DNA from: an uncultured Pseudomonas sp. | GTDB taxonomy: Bacteria > Pseudomonadota > Gammaproteobacteria > Pseudomonadales > Pseudomonadaceae | NCBI GenBank assembly: GCA_943912755.1 | Contig: CALTWF010000017.1 | Coordinates: 1 to 64,000, forward strand | Length of the DNA: 64,000 bases | Direction of reading: 5' to 3' | Shown: in pieces, positions 17,218 through 25,119 of the stretch | How positions within the stretch are numbered: the first letter of the stretch is position 1 | Layout: each line of letters begins with the position of its first letter | Notes under the pieces: model-generated | The model's database searches: none | Seen by the model: only the letters and a program-made list of their open reading frames with translations | Told to the model about the DNA's origin: nothing | Position numbers and translations under genes: made by a program

Positions 17218-17628
17218 ATGGCCTTGCGTATCACCCGCGCGGCGCTGGAACAGATCCAGCGCCAGGCGGCCCGGGAGCACCCACTGGAAGCCTGCGGACT
17301 GATCGTCGCGCCCTGCACGGAGCGGCTCCCCGAGCGGGTGATCCCGATGCGCAACCACGCCGCCTCGGAAATCTGGTTCAGCTTCGATCCGCGCGAGCAG
17401 TTGCAGGTGTGGAACGAGCTGGACGAGAACGACGAGGAATGCCGGGTGCTGTACCACTCGCACACCGCCAGCGAAGCCTGGCCCAGTCGCGAGGACATCG
17501 CCCACGCCCAGGACCCGTCGCTGCACTACCTGATCCTGTCGACCTGGCCCGAGGCCCGGCACCGGGCCCGCAGTTTTCGCATCGTCGCCGGCCGGGTGTT
17601 CGAAGAACAGCTGTCCATCCAGGAATGA
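17218..17628 (+). CDS. JAMM/MPN+ zinc metalloprotease (QbsD/PdtG type)
   Basis: A 136-residue single-domain protease. The complete JAMM signature is present: Glu24 in LEACG, then His80-x-His82, seven residues, Ser90 and Asp93 (HSHTASEAWPSRED), which bind and activate one zinc ion. In QbsD this enzyme removes extra residues after the Gly-Gly of the sulfur carrier QbsE. Here the carrier encoded next ends directly in Gly-Gly, so the protease may instead hydrolyse carrier-substrate conjugates or be a relic. It starts 10 bases after the E1 gene and ends 23 bases before the carrier gene. Confidence 0.9.
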   Translation: MALRITRAALEQIQRQAAREHPLEACGLIVAPCTERLPERVIPMRNHAASEIWFSFDPREQLQVWNELDENDEECRVLYHSHTASEAWPSREDIAHAQDPSLHYLILSTWPEARHRARSFRIVAGRVFEEQLSIQE

Positions 17629-17651
17629 GACATCAACCAAAGGAGATTCAC

Positions 17652-17924
17652 ATGTCGGTTTCAGTCATGGTTCCAACCCTGCTGCGTCCGCTCACCGACG
17701 GGCAGAAGAAGGTCGAGGCCCAGGGCGAGACAGTGCGCCACATCATCGACCACCTCGACAGCCGCTACCCCGGCATCAAGGCGCGCCTGGTGCACGGCGA
17801 CGAGGTGCACCGCTTCGTCAACATCTACATCAACGACGATGACATCCGCTTCGCCGCAGGCCTGGGCACCGCCATCGCCCCGGGCGACAAGCTCACCGTG
17901 CTGCCCGCCGTCGCCGGCGGCTGA
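17652..17924 (+). CDS. ThiS/MoaD-like sulfur carrier protein ending in Gly-Gly (QbsE/PdtH type)
   Basis: A 90-residue beta-grasp protein with an AGGAGA ribosome site. The body matches MoaD-like carriers (TVRHIIDHLDSRYPGIKARL, then FVNIYINDDDIRF, then IAPGDKLTVLPAVAGG). The sequence stops immediately after the Gly89-Gly90 pair. The adjacent E1 would adenylate this terminus and convert it to a thiocarboxylate that donates sulfur to the activated acyl precursor. Because the tail is already mature, no proteolytic maturation seems needed. It is the last gene before a strong hairpin and the CaiB-type gene. Confidence 0.9.
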   Translation: MSVSVMVPTLLRPLTDGQKKVEAQGETVRHIIDHLDSRYPGIKARLVHGDEVHRFVNIYINDDDIRFAAGLGTAIAPGDKLTVLPAVAGG

Positions 17925-17934
17925 GCCACCACTA

Positions 17935-17962
17935 CCGTTGCGCGGCCCTCACCGCGCAACGG
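17935..17962 (+). other. Perfect 11-bp hairpin between sulfur carrier and CoA-transferase genes
   Basis: CCGTTGCGCGG / CCGCGCAACGG with a 6-base loop lies 10 bases after the carrier stop. No T-run follows, so it is not a classic terminator; it may protect the upstream mRNA and raise carrier over downstream enzyme levels. The 93-base gap is the largest within this half of the cluster. Confidence 0.5.
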
Positions 17963-18017
17963 CGGGCACCACTCCAACGGTTTTCGACTGACCGCTCCAC
18001 CCCGAGGTGCTTCCACC

Positions 18018-19820
18018 ATGTCCCGAATCCTGGATGACGCCAGCCTGAGCTGGCGCAGCGGCCCCTGCCTGCCCGCCTGGCAGACCCTCAGCGCCGCCCT
18101 GCATCGCCAGGGCGAATGCCTTGGCCTGCACCACGCCGGCAGCGATCCCGATGGCCCGGCGCTGCAGCTGTCGCACCCCGACCTGCAACCCCTGTACACC
18201 CGACTCGACGGCTTGCCGGCATTGCCGGTCGAGCTGTCCACAGAATTCACGCTCCAGGCTGCTTGCGGTCTCATGTCGGTGCACGGCCGCGCCAGTGGCA
18301 GGCCTCAAGCGCTGGGCGTGAACTATCTCGCCACCCTCAATGCTGCGCTTACCTGGCAGGGCCTGCTGGCCGCCGCCGTGGGCCAGCTGCGCGGTGGCCA
18401 CTTCAGCGGCGTGGCCGTGCAACCGGCCGCCGGGGCGCTGCTGAGCATCGGCCAGTACCTGGCCGGCGCCACCGCCCCGGAAGACCCGGAAGCACTGCTG
18501 CCCGGCAGCCAGGACGCCCTGGCCCGGCCGCCGTTCGTCTCCGCCGAAGGTGCGCTGTTCGAGCTGGAAACCCTCGACAGCCATCCCTGGAAGCGCTTCT
18601 GGAATGCCCTCGGGGTCAGCGACGCCGTCGCCGGCCGGGCCTGGCAGCGCTTCCTGCTGCGCTACGCCCGCGCCGTGGCACCGATGCCCGCCGAATGCCT
18701 GGATGCGCTGGCGGCGTTGCCACTGGAGCAGATCCGCCTGATCGCCGCGGAAAGCGGTGTCGCCCTGGTGCCGGTACGCGGCCTGGTGCAGCGCCGTGCC
18801 GATGCCGACCACGCCGCCAGCGAAGCCGGCCCCTGGCAGTTGCAACGGGGCAAGCCGGGAGCACCATCGCGCAAGAGCACCCCGGACCGCCTGCCACTGC
18901 AAGGCATTCGCGTGCTGGAATCCTGCCGGCGCATCCAGGGCCCGTTGGCCGGGCACCTGCTGAGCCTGCTCGGCGCCGAGGTGATCCGCCTGGAGCCGCC
19001 GGGTGGCGATCCGTTGCGCAACATGCCGCCCTGCGCCGACGGCTGCTCGGTGCGCTTCGATGCGCTCAATCACCTGAAGGACGTGCGCGAGGTGGATATC
19101 AAGTCCGCCGCCGGGCGCGCCGAGATCCACGAGCTGTGCCGCGATGCCGACGTGTTCCTGCACAACTGGGCGCCCGGCAAGGCCGCCGAGCTGCAACTGG
19201 ACGCCGCCGACCTGCACGCCACCCGGCCATCGCTGATCCACGCCTACGCCGGTGGCTGGGGCGATGCCCGGGTCGACGCGCCGGGCACCGACTTCACCGT
19301 GCAGGCCTGGTCCGGCGTCGCCTCGCGCATCGCCTCGGCCTCCGGCACCCGTGGCGGCACGCTGTTCACCGCCCTCGACGTGCTCGGCGGGGTAATCAGC
19401 GCCCAGGGCATCTGCGCTGCGCTGCTCGGCCGCGAACTGCACGGCCATGGCTCAGCCCTGCACAGCTCGCTGCTGGGCGCCGCCGACCTGCTGCTCGACG
19501 ACCGTTGCGGCATCCCCTCGCCCACCGTGTTGCAAGGGCTGTTCGCCACCGCCGACGGCCTGCTCGCCCTCGACTGCCAGAGCCGCCAGCAGCACCAGGC
19601 CCTGGCCCGCCTGCTGGGTGGCGAAGTCGACCCCGGGCGGCTCACCGCGCAGCTGGCCGCCCATAGCACCGAGCACTGGGTCGACACCTGCCTTGCCGCC
19701 GGCATCCCCGCCAGCACCGCCCATGAAGACCTTGCCCTGCTCGCCGCCGACCCGCGCCTGGCCCCGAGCCTGGCCCAACGTACCTACCGCTCTGTTCAAT
19801 CACCGTGGAGTTTCCTATGA
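18018..19820 (+). CDS. Double-length CaiB/BaiF-type (class III) CoA-transferase (PdtI-like)
   Basis: A 600-residue protein, about 200 residues longer than usual for the family. Residues from about 290 form a standard class III CoA-transferase start (LQGIRVLESCRRIQGPLAGHLLSLLGAEVIRLEPPG kind of sequence). TALDVLGGVISAQG supplies Asp454 where the catalytic aspartate is expected. The first ~285 residues look like a degenerate second copy of the C-terminal half, with YLATLNAALTWQGLLAAA, suggesting a fused pseudo-dimer. The role would be to move CoA onto or between pathway acids, or to bind CoA esters. Its stop overlaps the AMP-ligase start (ATGA). pdt clusters have a homologous gene; the substrate is unknown. 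Confidence 0.8.
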   Translation: MSRILDDASLSWRSGPCLPAWQTLSAALHRQGECLGLHHAGSDPDGPALQLSHPDLQPLYTRLDGLPALPVELSTEFTLQAACGLMSVHGRASGRPQALGVNYLATLNAALTWQGLLAAAVGQLRGGHFSGVAVQPAAGALLSIGQYLAGATAPEDPEALLPGSQDALARPPFVSAEGALFELETLDSHPWKRFWNALGVSDAVAGRAWQRFLLRYARAVAPMPAECLDALAALPLEQIRLIAAESGVALVPVRGLVQRRADADHAASEAGPWQLQRGKPGAPSRKSTPDRLPLQGIRVLESCRRIQGPLAGHLLSLLGAEVIRLEPPGGDPLRNMPPCADGCSVRFDALNHLKDVREVDIKSAAGRAEIHELCRDADVFLHNWAPGKAAELQLDAADLHATRPSLIHAYAGGWGDARVDAPGTDFTVQAWSGVASRIASASGTRGGTLFTALDVLGGVISAQGICAALLGRELHGHGSALHSSLLGAADLLLDDRCGIPSPTVLQGLFATADGLLALDCQSRQQHQALARLLGGEVDPGRLTAQLAAHSTEHWVDTCLAAGIPASTAHEDLALLAADPRLAPSLAQRTYRSVQSPWSFL

Positions 19821-21466
19821 ATACTGCCGGCATCATTGACCTCGTCCCCCTGCACACCCGTCGCCGCTGGAGCGAAGACGGCAGCTACCCCAACCAGGAT
19901 GTGTTCAGCCTGTTCCGCCAGCGCAGCGCCGAAGCCCCCGACAAAGAAGCGGTACTGTCGCCGGACGGCAACATCAGCTACGCCGAACTGCTCGACGCTG
20001 CCCTGCGCATCGCCGCCAGCCTGCGCCAGTCCGGGATCGTCGCCGGCGACGTGGTGGCCTACCAGTTGAGCAACACCTGGCGCTGCTGCGCCATCGACCT
20101 GGCGGCCGCCGCGCTGGGCGCCATCGTCGCGCCGTTCCCGCCGGGGCGCGGCAAGCTGGATATCCAGTCGCTGGTACGCCGTTGCGATGCCCGCGCGGTG
20201 ATCGTGCCGCAGGAGTACGCCGGCATCGACCTGTGCGAGGTGATCGAATCGCTGCGCCCGACCCTGCTGTCGCTGCGCGTGCTGATCGTCGACGGTGAGC
20301 CGCGCGCCGGCTGGTCGACCCTCGATAGTCTGCTCGATACCGCGCCGCTGGACGTCGCCAGCCTGCCCAAGGTCTGCCCGGATTCGCCGGTGCGCCTGCT
20401 GGTGTCGTCCGGCACCGAGTCCGAGCCCAAGCTGGTGGCGTACTCGCACAACGCCCTGGTCGGCGGTCGCGGCCGCTTCCTGCAGCGCATCAGCGACGAC
20501 GGCAGCGAGTTCCGTGGCCTGTACCTGGTGCCGCTGGGCTCGTCGTTCGGCTCCACCGCCACCTTCGGCGTGCTGTGCTGGCTCGGCGGCTCGCTGGCGG
20601 TGCTGCCGCGCTTCGACGTGAGCGAGGCGGTCAAGGCCATCGAGCAACTGCGCCCGAGCTTTATCCTCGGCGTGCCGACCATGCTCCAGCGCATCGCCGC
20701 CGACCCGGCCCTGGCCGGGGTCGACAAGTCCAGCCTGCGCGGCCTGATCTGCGGCGGCTCGCTGATCGACGAAGCCACCGTGCTGCGCTGCACCGAACAC
20801 TTCGGCTGCGGCTTCATCAGCCTGTACGGCTCGGCCGACGGGGTGAACTGCCACAACACCCTCGACGACCCGCTCGACGTAGTGCTCAACAGCGTCGGCA
20901 AGCCCAACCCGGCGGTATGCGAGATCCGCATCGTCGACGATCTGGGCCGCGAACTGCCCCACGGCGACGTCGGCGAAATCACCGCGCGCGGGCCGCTCAG
21001 CCCGATGCAGTACGTCAACGCCCCGGAGCTGGACGAGCGCTACCGCGATGCCGAAGGCTGGGTGAAGACCGGCGACCTCGGTTTCATCGACCCGCAGGGC
21101 TACCTGGTGCTGGCCGGGCGCAAGAAGGACATCATCATTCGCGGCGGCGCCAATATCAGCCCGGTGCAGATCGAAGGCCTGGTGATGGGCCATCCCGATG
21201 TGGTCACCGTGGCCTGCGTGCCGGTGCCCGATGCCGACCTCGGCCAGCGCGTGTGCCTGTGCGTGACCCTGCGCGAAGGCGCGGCGAAGTTCGCCCTGGC
21301 GGATATCACCGGGTTCCTTCGCGAGCAGGGCCTGGAGGTCAACAAGCTGCCGGAATACCTGCGCTTCTATCGCCACCTGCCGCTGACCCCGGCGGGCAAG
21401 ATCGACAAGCGTGCCCTCGCCGACGATGCCGCCGGCCTCGGCGCCGACGTGCGCCAGGTGGGCTGA
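19817..21466 (+). CDS. Acyl/aryl-AMP ligase (ANL superfamily, PdtJ-like)
   Basis: A 549-residue adenylating enzyme. I choose the ATG at 19817, with GTGGAG 7 bases upstream. The ATP loop is an unusual variant, VSSGTESEPK near residue 197, in place of SGTTGxPK. Other core motifs are regular: LYGSADG near 337, KTGDLGF near 419, GRKKDIIIRGGANISP near 436, and the C-terminal catalytic lysine in PAGKIDKRAL near 524. It would activate a carboxylic acid as acyl-AMP, the acceptor for sulfur from the carrier thiocarboxylate, or for CoA. The strong likeness to siderophore aryl-AMP ligases and its place beside the sulfur cassette favour the first option. Confidence 0.86.
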   Translation: MNTAGIIDLVPLHTRRRWSEDGSYPNQDVFSLFRQRSAEAPDKEAVLSPDGNISYAELLDAALRIAASLRQSGIVAGDVVAYQLSNTWRCCAIDLAAAALGAIVAPFPPGRGKLDIQSLVRRCDARAVIVPQEYAGIDLCEVIESLRPTLLSLRVLIVDGEPRAGWSTLDSLLDTAPLDVASLPKVCPDSPVRLLVSSGTESEPKLVAYSHNALVGGRGRFLQRISDDGSEFRGLYLVPLGSSFGSTATFGVLCWLGGSLAVLPRFDVSEAVKAIEQLRPSFILGVPTMLQRIAADPALAGVDKSSLRGLICGGSLIDEATVLRCTEHFGCGFISLYGSADGVNCHNTLDDPLDVVLNSVGKPNPAVCEIRIVDDLGRELPHGDVGEITARGPLSPMQYVNAPELDERYRDAEGWVKTGDLGFIDPQGYLVLAGRKKDIIIRGGANISPVQIEGLVMGHPDVVTVACVPVPDADLGQRVCLCVTLREGAAKFALADITGFLREQGLEVNKLPEYLRFYRHLPLTPAGKIDKRALADDAAGLGADVRQVG

Positions 21467-21469
21467 ACC

Positions 21470-22633
21470 ATGACCAGTGCATCCCCCGAGGCAATTGCCC
21501 TGGCGCAGCGGGTCCGCGCCTTCGTCGAGCAACAGGTCCTGCCCCTTGAACTGGCGCTCGGCGCCTGCGACCCAACCACCGCCACGCTGGCCGCCGGGTT
21601 GCAGGCCAAGGCCCAGGCCGCCGGGCTGTTCGGCAGTTTCTATCCGGGCAGTCCGATCACCCGCCTGAGCGACTACCTGGCGGTGGCCGCCGAGGAAGGC
21701 CGCAGCGAGTTCGCCCCGGCGATCTTCGGCTGCGACGCCACCCTCGACACCTGGATGCTGGAGCGCCATGCCAGCGCCGAACAGCGCGAGCGCTTTCTGC
21801 TGCCACTGCTGCGCGGCGAGCAGGTGCCCTGCTATGCCATGTCGGAGCCGGACAGCATCGGCTCGATCCCGGCGACCATGGCCAGCCGCGCCGACTGGCA
21901 TGGCGATCACTGGCGCCTGAACGGGCGCAAGTGGTTCATCTGCCGGGCCGGGCGCGCCGACTTCGCCACGGTGATCACCCGCACCGGCGACGGCGCGGTT
22001 GGCCAGACGCTGTCGATGCTGCTGGTGCCCAGCGACAGCCCCGGTTTCCGCTTCGTCCGCCCGCTGGCCCTGTTCGGGCGCCAGCAGGGTCAGGGCGAAC
22101 TGCAGTTCGACAACGTGCGGGTCGAGGCGGCGCAGGTGCTCGGCGAACCCGGCCAGGGCATCGCCCTGATGCAGCGGCGCCTCGGCCTCGGCCGGCTGCT
22201 GCGCGCCGCGCACTGGCTGGGCCTGGCCCAGCGCTGCTTCGACGATCTGTGCGCGCGGGTACATTCGCCGCGCGGCGAGCTGGCGCGCCTGGGCGACAAG
22301 CAACTGGTGCGCGGGCGGGTCTATCAGGTCTATCGCGATATCGCCGCTGCCCGGGGCTTGCTGCGGGATGCGGCGGAGAAGTTCGACCTGGGCCTGGCCA
22401 ACGCCATCGAGGTCAACCTGGCCAAGCTGGCGGCGTCGGACGCACTGTCCGGTGCAGTCGATTCGGCCATCCAGATCATGGGCGCCGAGGGCCTCAGCGA
22501 GCTGTCGCCACTGTCGGGGATCTACCGGCATGCGCGCACCACGCACATCCTCGATGGCACCGACGACGCGCTGATCAGCACCGTGGGCCGCGACCTGCTG
22601 GCCGCCACGGCGCCGGGCAAGGTGAACACATGA
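21470..22633 (+). CDS. Acyl-CoA dehydrogenase-like flavoenzyme (PdtL-like)
   Basis: A 387-residue FAD enzyme with the three-part acyl-CoA dehydrogenase fold: N-terminal helices, a central beta domain with YAMSEPDSIGS and WRLNGRKWFI, and a C-terminal helical domain with QIMGAEGLSELSPLSGIYRHAR and the terminal LDGTDDALISTVGRD. It starts 4 bases after the AMP-ligase gene and its stop overlaps the next MFS start. It could introduce a double bond into a CoA, carrier or amine-ring intermediate, much as PigA/RedW oxidise a prolyl thioester to pyrrole. The base residue was not assigned. Confidence 0.84.
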   Translation: MTSASPEAIALAQRVRAFVEQQVLPLELALGACDPTTATLAAGLQAKAQAAGLFGSFYPGSPITRLSDYLAVAAEEGRSEFAPAIFGCDATLDTWMLERHASAEQRERFLLPLLRGEQVPCYAMSEPDSIGSIPATMASRADWHGDHWRLNGRKWFICRAGRADFATVITRTGDGAVGQTLSMLLVPSDSPGFRFVRPLALFGRQQGQGELQFDNVRVEAAQVLGEPGQGIALMQRRLGLGRLLRAAHWLGLAQRCFDDLCARVHSPRGELARLGDKQLVRGRVYQVYRDIAAARGLLRDAAEKFDLGLANAIEVNLAKLAASDALSGAVDSAIQIMGAEGLSELSPLSGIYRHARTTHILDGTDDALISTVGRDLLAATAPGKVNT

Positions 22634-23808
22634 AAAAGCATTCGGCGCTGGCCGCCCTGCTGACCTGCGCCATGGGCCTGCCGATGATGATCTTCTACGC
22701 CCTTGGCGTGCTCGGCCCGCAGTTGATCGCCGACCTCGGCATCGACCGCGAGCATCTCGGCTGGCTGACCACCAGCGCCTTCGGCCTGGCGGCGCTGTTG
22801 TCGCCCTGGGCCGGGGCACTGGTGGCGCGGATCGGTTCGCGCAACGGCCTGCTCGCGCTGTTCCTGCTGGTGGCACTGTCGTTCAGCCTGATGGCAGTGC
22901 TGCCGGGCTTCGTCGGCGTGGTCATCGCCCTGTCGTTCTGCGGCGTGGCCCAGGCCCTGGCCAATCCGGCGACCAACCAGGCCATCGCGCAGACCGCCGA
23001 TGCCCCGAAGGCGGCGCTGGTGGGCTTGAAGCAGGCCGGCGTGCAATTCTCGGCGTTGATTGCCGGGTTGGCACTGCCCGCGTTGAGCGCAGGGCTGGGC
23101 TGGCGCCTGGCGCTGGCCTGCTGGGTGCCGGTGGCCTTGTTGCTGGCCCTGTGGGTGCCGGGACGGGTCGCCAGGCCGGCAGCGGGCCCGCGCCCGCCAC
23201 TGCGCCTGGCGTCCGCCAACGGCTGGCTGCTGCGGCTGATGGCAATCCAGGCCTGCGCCGGGTTGTGCCTTTCATCGTTCATCACCTTCTTCGGCGTCTA
23301 TGCCAGCAGCCTCGGCGTCAGCCCCTCCAGCATCGGCTTGATGGTCAGCTGCTTCGGCCTGATGGGCATCGCCTCGCGCCTGCTGCTGACTCCGCTGGGT
23401 GCGCGCCTGAAAGATGAAACCGTACTGCTCGGCGGGTTGTTCCTGTTCGGCCTGGGCACCCTGCTGGTGATGCAACAGGCGTCGGCCAGCAACCATCTGC
23501 CGTTGTGGCTTGGCGTGATAGGCATGGGCCTGAGCCTGGTGGCGAGCAATGCCGTGGCCATGAGCATGCTGCTGCGCGATGCGCGGTTCGGCGGCGTGGC
23601 CAGCAGCGCCGGCATGCTGTCCCTGGGCTTCTTCGGCGGTATCGCCCTCGGCCCGCCGCTGTTCGGCGTGCTGCTGCGCCAACCCGGCGGCTTCGCGGCG
23701 GCCTGGACCCTGCTGCTGTTCGCCCTGTGCCTCGGCGCCATCCTGTGCCGCAACCTGTATCGCGCCCGTCGCACCGAGGAGAGCCATCCCCATGCCGGCA
23801 CAGCGTAA
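22630..23808 (+). CDS. MFS transporter, probable exporter of the cluster product
   Basis: A 392-residue inner-membrane protein with about 12 transmembrane segments. A conserved loop ALVARIGSRNG between helices 2 and 3 is the usual MFS motif A position. QALANPATNQAIAQ and LKQAGVQFSALIAG resemble CynX/NimT-type or drug-efflux members. It is a different subfamily from the FptX-like permease at 9644, so the cluster carries one likely importer and one likely exporter. The start overlaps the acyl-CoA dehydrogenase stop and it overlaps the last gene by 17 bases. Confidence 0.75.
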   Translation: MKKHSALAALLTCAMGLPMMIFYALGVLGPQLIADLGIDREHLGWLTTSAFGLAALLSPWAGALVARIGSRNGLLALFLLVALSFSLMAVLPGFVGVVIALSFCGVAQALANPATNQAIAQTADAPKAALVGLKQAGVQFSALIAGLALPALSAGLGWRLALACWVPVALLLALWVPGRVARPAAGPRPPLRLASANGWLLRLMAIQACAGLCLSSFITFFGVYASSLGVSPSSIGLMVSCFGLMGIASRLLLTPLGARLKDETVLLGGLFLFGLGTLLVMQQASASNHLPLWLGVIGMGLSLVASNAVAMSMLLRDARFGGVASSAGMLSLGFFGGIALGPPLFGVLLRQPGGFAAAWTLLLFALCLGAILCRNLYRARRTEESHPHAGTA

Positions 23809-24829
23809 ACGCCAGGCGGTGGTCAACGCCTTGTTCAAGCAGCTCGACAGTATTTCCCGGCAGTGTGGCGAGCAGTTCCCGCTGTATCGCCTGCCCCGCG
23901 AGCGCAAATGGAAGCTCTCGCGGCGCGGCTCCTGGCTCGGCGGGTTCTGGGCCGGATTGTGGTGGCGCCGGGCGGCGTACACCGAACTCAGCGAGGATCT
24001 CGACCAGGCCGCGTTCTGGAGCCGCCAGTTGGTGGCGCAACTGGACGAACCGAGCCTGAATCGCAGTTTCGTGTTCTGGTATGGCGCCGCCTTCGGTGGT
24101 CGCCTGGCCCAGGACCCATCGGCACGGGAGCTGGCCTTGCGTGCCGCCGACACCCTGGCCCGGGACTATCGCCCGGATATCGGCGGCTGGCCGCTGGGCC
24201 CCGGCATGGGTGGCGGCGACAGCGGCCATGCAACCCTCAATATCGACGCCCTGGCGCCGACCCTGGCGTTGATGCACCTGCAAGGCGATGCCGACCAGCG
24301 CGACATGGCGCGCAGTCACCTCGAGTTGTGCCTGCGCACCTTGCGCGGTGAAAACGGCGCCTGGGCCAGCCATGCCCGGCTCGACGAAGACGGTAGCGTC
24401 AGCCGTGGTCCGGCCGGCGAATGGGCCCGCGGCCAGGCCTGGGCCATGCTCGGCCTGGCCGAGGCGGTGGGGCTGTATGGCGGCGCCTATGCAGCGCAGG
24501 CGCGTGAAGCCTGTGGCTACTGGTTGCGGCGCTGGGGCTCGCACACCGGCAATGCCGACCCGTGCGCCATGGCCATCGCCTCACTGGCCCTGCTGCGCCT
24601 GTGGCAGTGCCTGCCGGGGATGAACGAATGGCGCGACCTGGCGTTCAAGCAGCTCGAAGGGTTGCTGTCGAGCGAGGTGCAGCAGGGATGTTTCGTTGGC
24701 CATTACTACCGGACCGGGGCGGATCAGGAGCAGATGGTGGAGTCGGCGTGTGCCACGTTCTTTCTGGTGGAGGCGTTGCTGACCCAGGATCAGGTGATGG
24801 CGGCGCAGGGGGGGATTGCCGGTTGGTAA
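23792..24829 (+). CDS. GH88-like (alpha/alpha)6-barrel protein, function in the cluster unknown
   Basis: A 345-residue protein without signal peptide or membrane segment. Several stretches align by eye with unsaturated glucuronyl hydrolases (GH88): GSWLGGFWAGLWWRRAAY near 50, RSFVFWYGAAFGG near 93, HATLNIDALAPTLALM near 149, and GEWARGQAWAMLGLAEAVG near 211. The fold call is reasonable, but glycosidase activity is not shown and catalytic aspartates could not be assigned. It overlaps the MFS gene and closes the cluster. Possible roles are removal of a sugar-like protecting group, or a metal or substrate handling fold reused. Confidence 0.6.
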   Translation: MPAQRKRQAVVNALFKQLDSISRQCGEQFPLYRLPRERKWKLSRRGSWLGGFWAGLWWRRAAYTELSEDLDQAAFWSRQLVAQLDEPSLNRSFVFWYGAAFGGRLAQDPSARELALRAADTLARDYRPDIGGWPLGPGMGGGDSGHATLNIDALAPTLALMHLQGDADQRDMARSHLELCLRTLRGENGAWASHARLDEDGSVSRGPAGEWARGQAWAMLGLAEAVGLYGGAYAAQAREACGYWLRRWGSHTGNADPCAMAIASLALLRLWQCLPGMNEWRDLAFKQLEGLLSSEVQQGCFVGHYYRTGADQEQMVESACATFFLVEALLTQDQVMAAQGGIAGW

Positions 24830-24887
24830 TACATCCTCCGAAACACCTGAAAAGACACCCTCTTTGCCAGTACTGGCCTCATCGCTG

Positions 24888-25118
24888 CATGGGTATCTAC
24901 ACAACTCGGCCATGCTCAACGCGGACCTTGTGGGAGCGGCTGTTAGCCGGGACGCCGGACCGCGCGATCGGCGGCGAAGCCGTCGTAAAATCTGAGTCCC
25001 AGGTCTGACTGACACACCGCGTGCACAGGTTTTATGGCCGCTTTGCGGCCAATCGCGGCTAACAGCCGCTCCCACAGGGGGTCGTGTTGTGCTTGATTGA
25101 GATGTGTAGATACCCATG
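24888..25118. mobile_element. 231-bp MITE-like element with 16-bp terminal inverted repeats inside a REP
   Basis: The ends CATGGGTATCTACACA (24888-24903) and TGTGTAGATACCCATG (25103-25118) are perfect inverted repeats. They are flanked on both sides by the 10-base direct repeat CTCATCGCTG (24878-24887 and 25119-25128), the start of a REP core. Inside is a second inverted pair, GGGAGCGGCTGTTAGCCG near 24933 and CGGCTAACAGCCGCTCCC near 25058. It encodes no protein, so any movement would depend on an enzyme acting in trans (a REP-associated tyrosine transposase is one idea). Confidence 0.6.
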
Positions 25119-25119
25119 C

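Noticed and set aside
19796..22876. A 1026-codon minus-strand frame across the AMP-ligase and acyl-CoA dehydrogenase genes
   Set aside because: It spans two well-identified plus-strand genes and has composition typical of antisense frames.
8581..24829. Cluster as a plain pyridine-2,6-bis(thiocarboxylate) or thioquinolobactin cluster
   Set aside because: The sulfur cassette fits, but I see no kynurenine/quinoline genes and no dipicolinate-forming enzymes, and the two large PigD/PigE-like genes have no place in those pathways as I know them.
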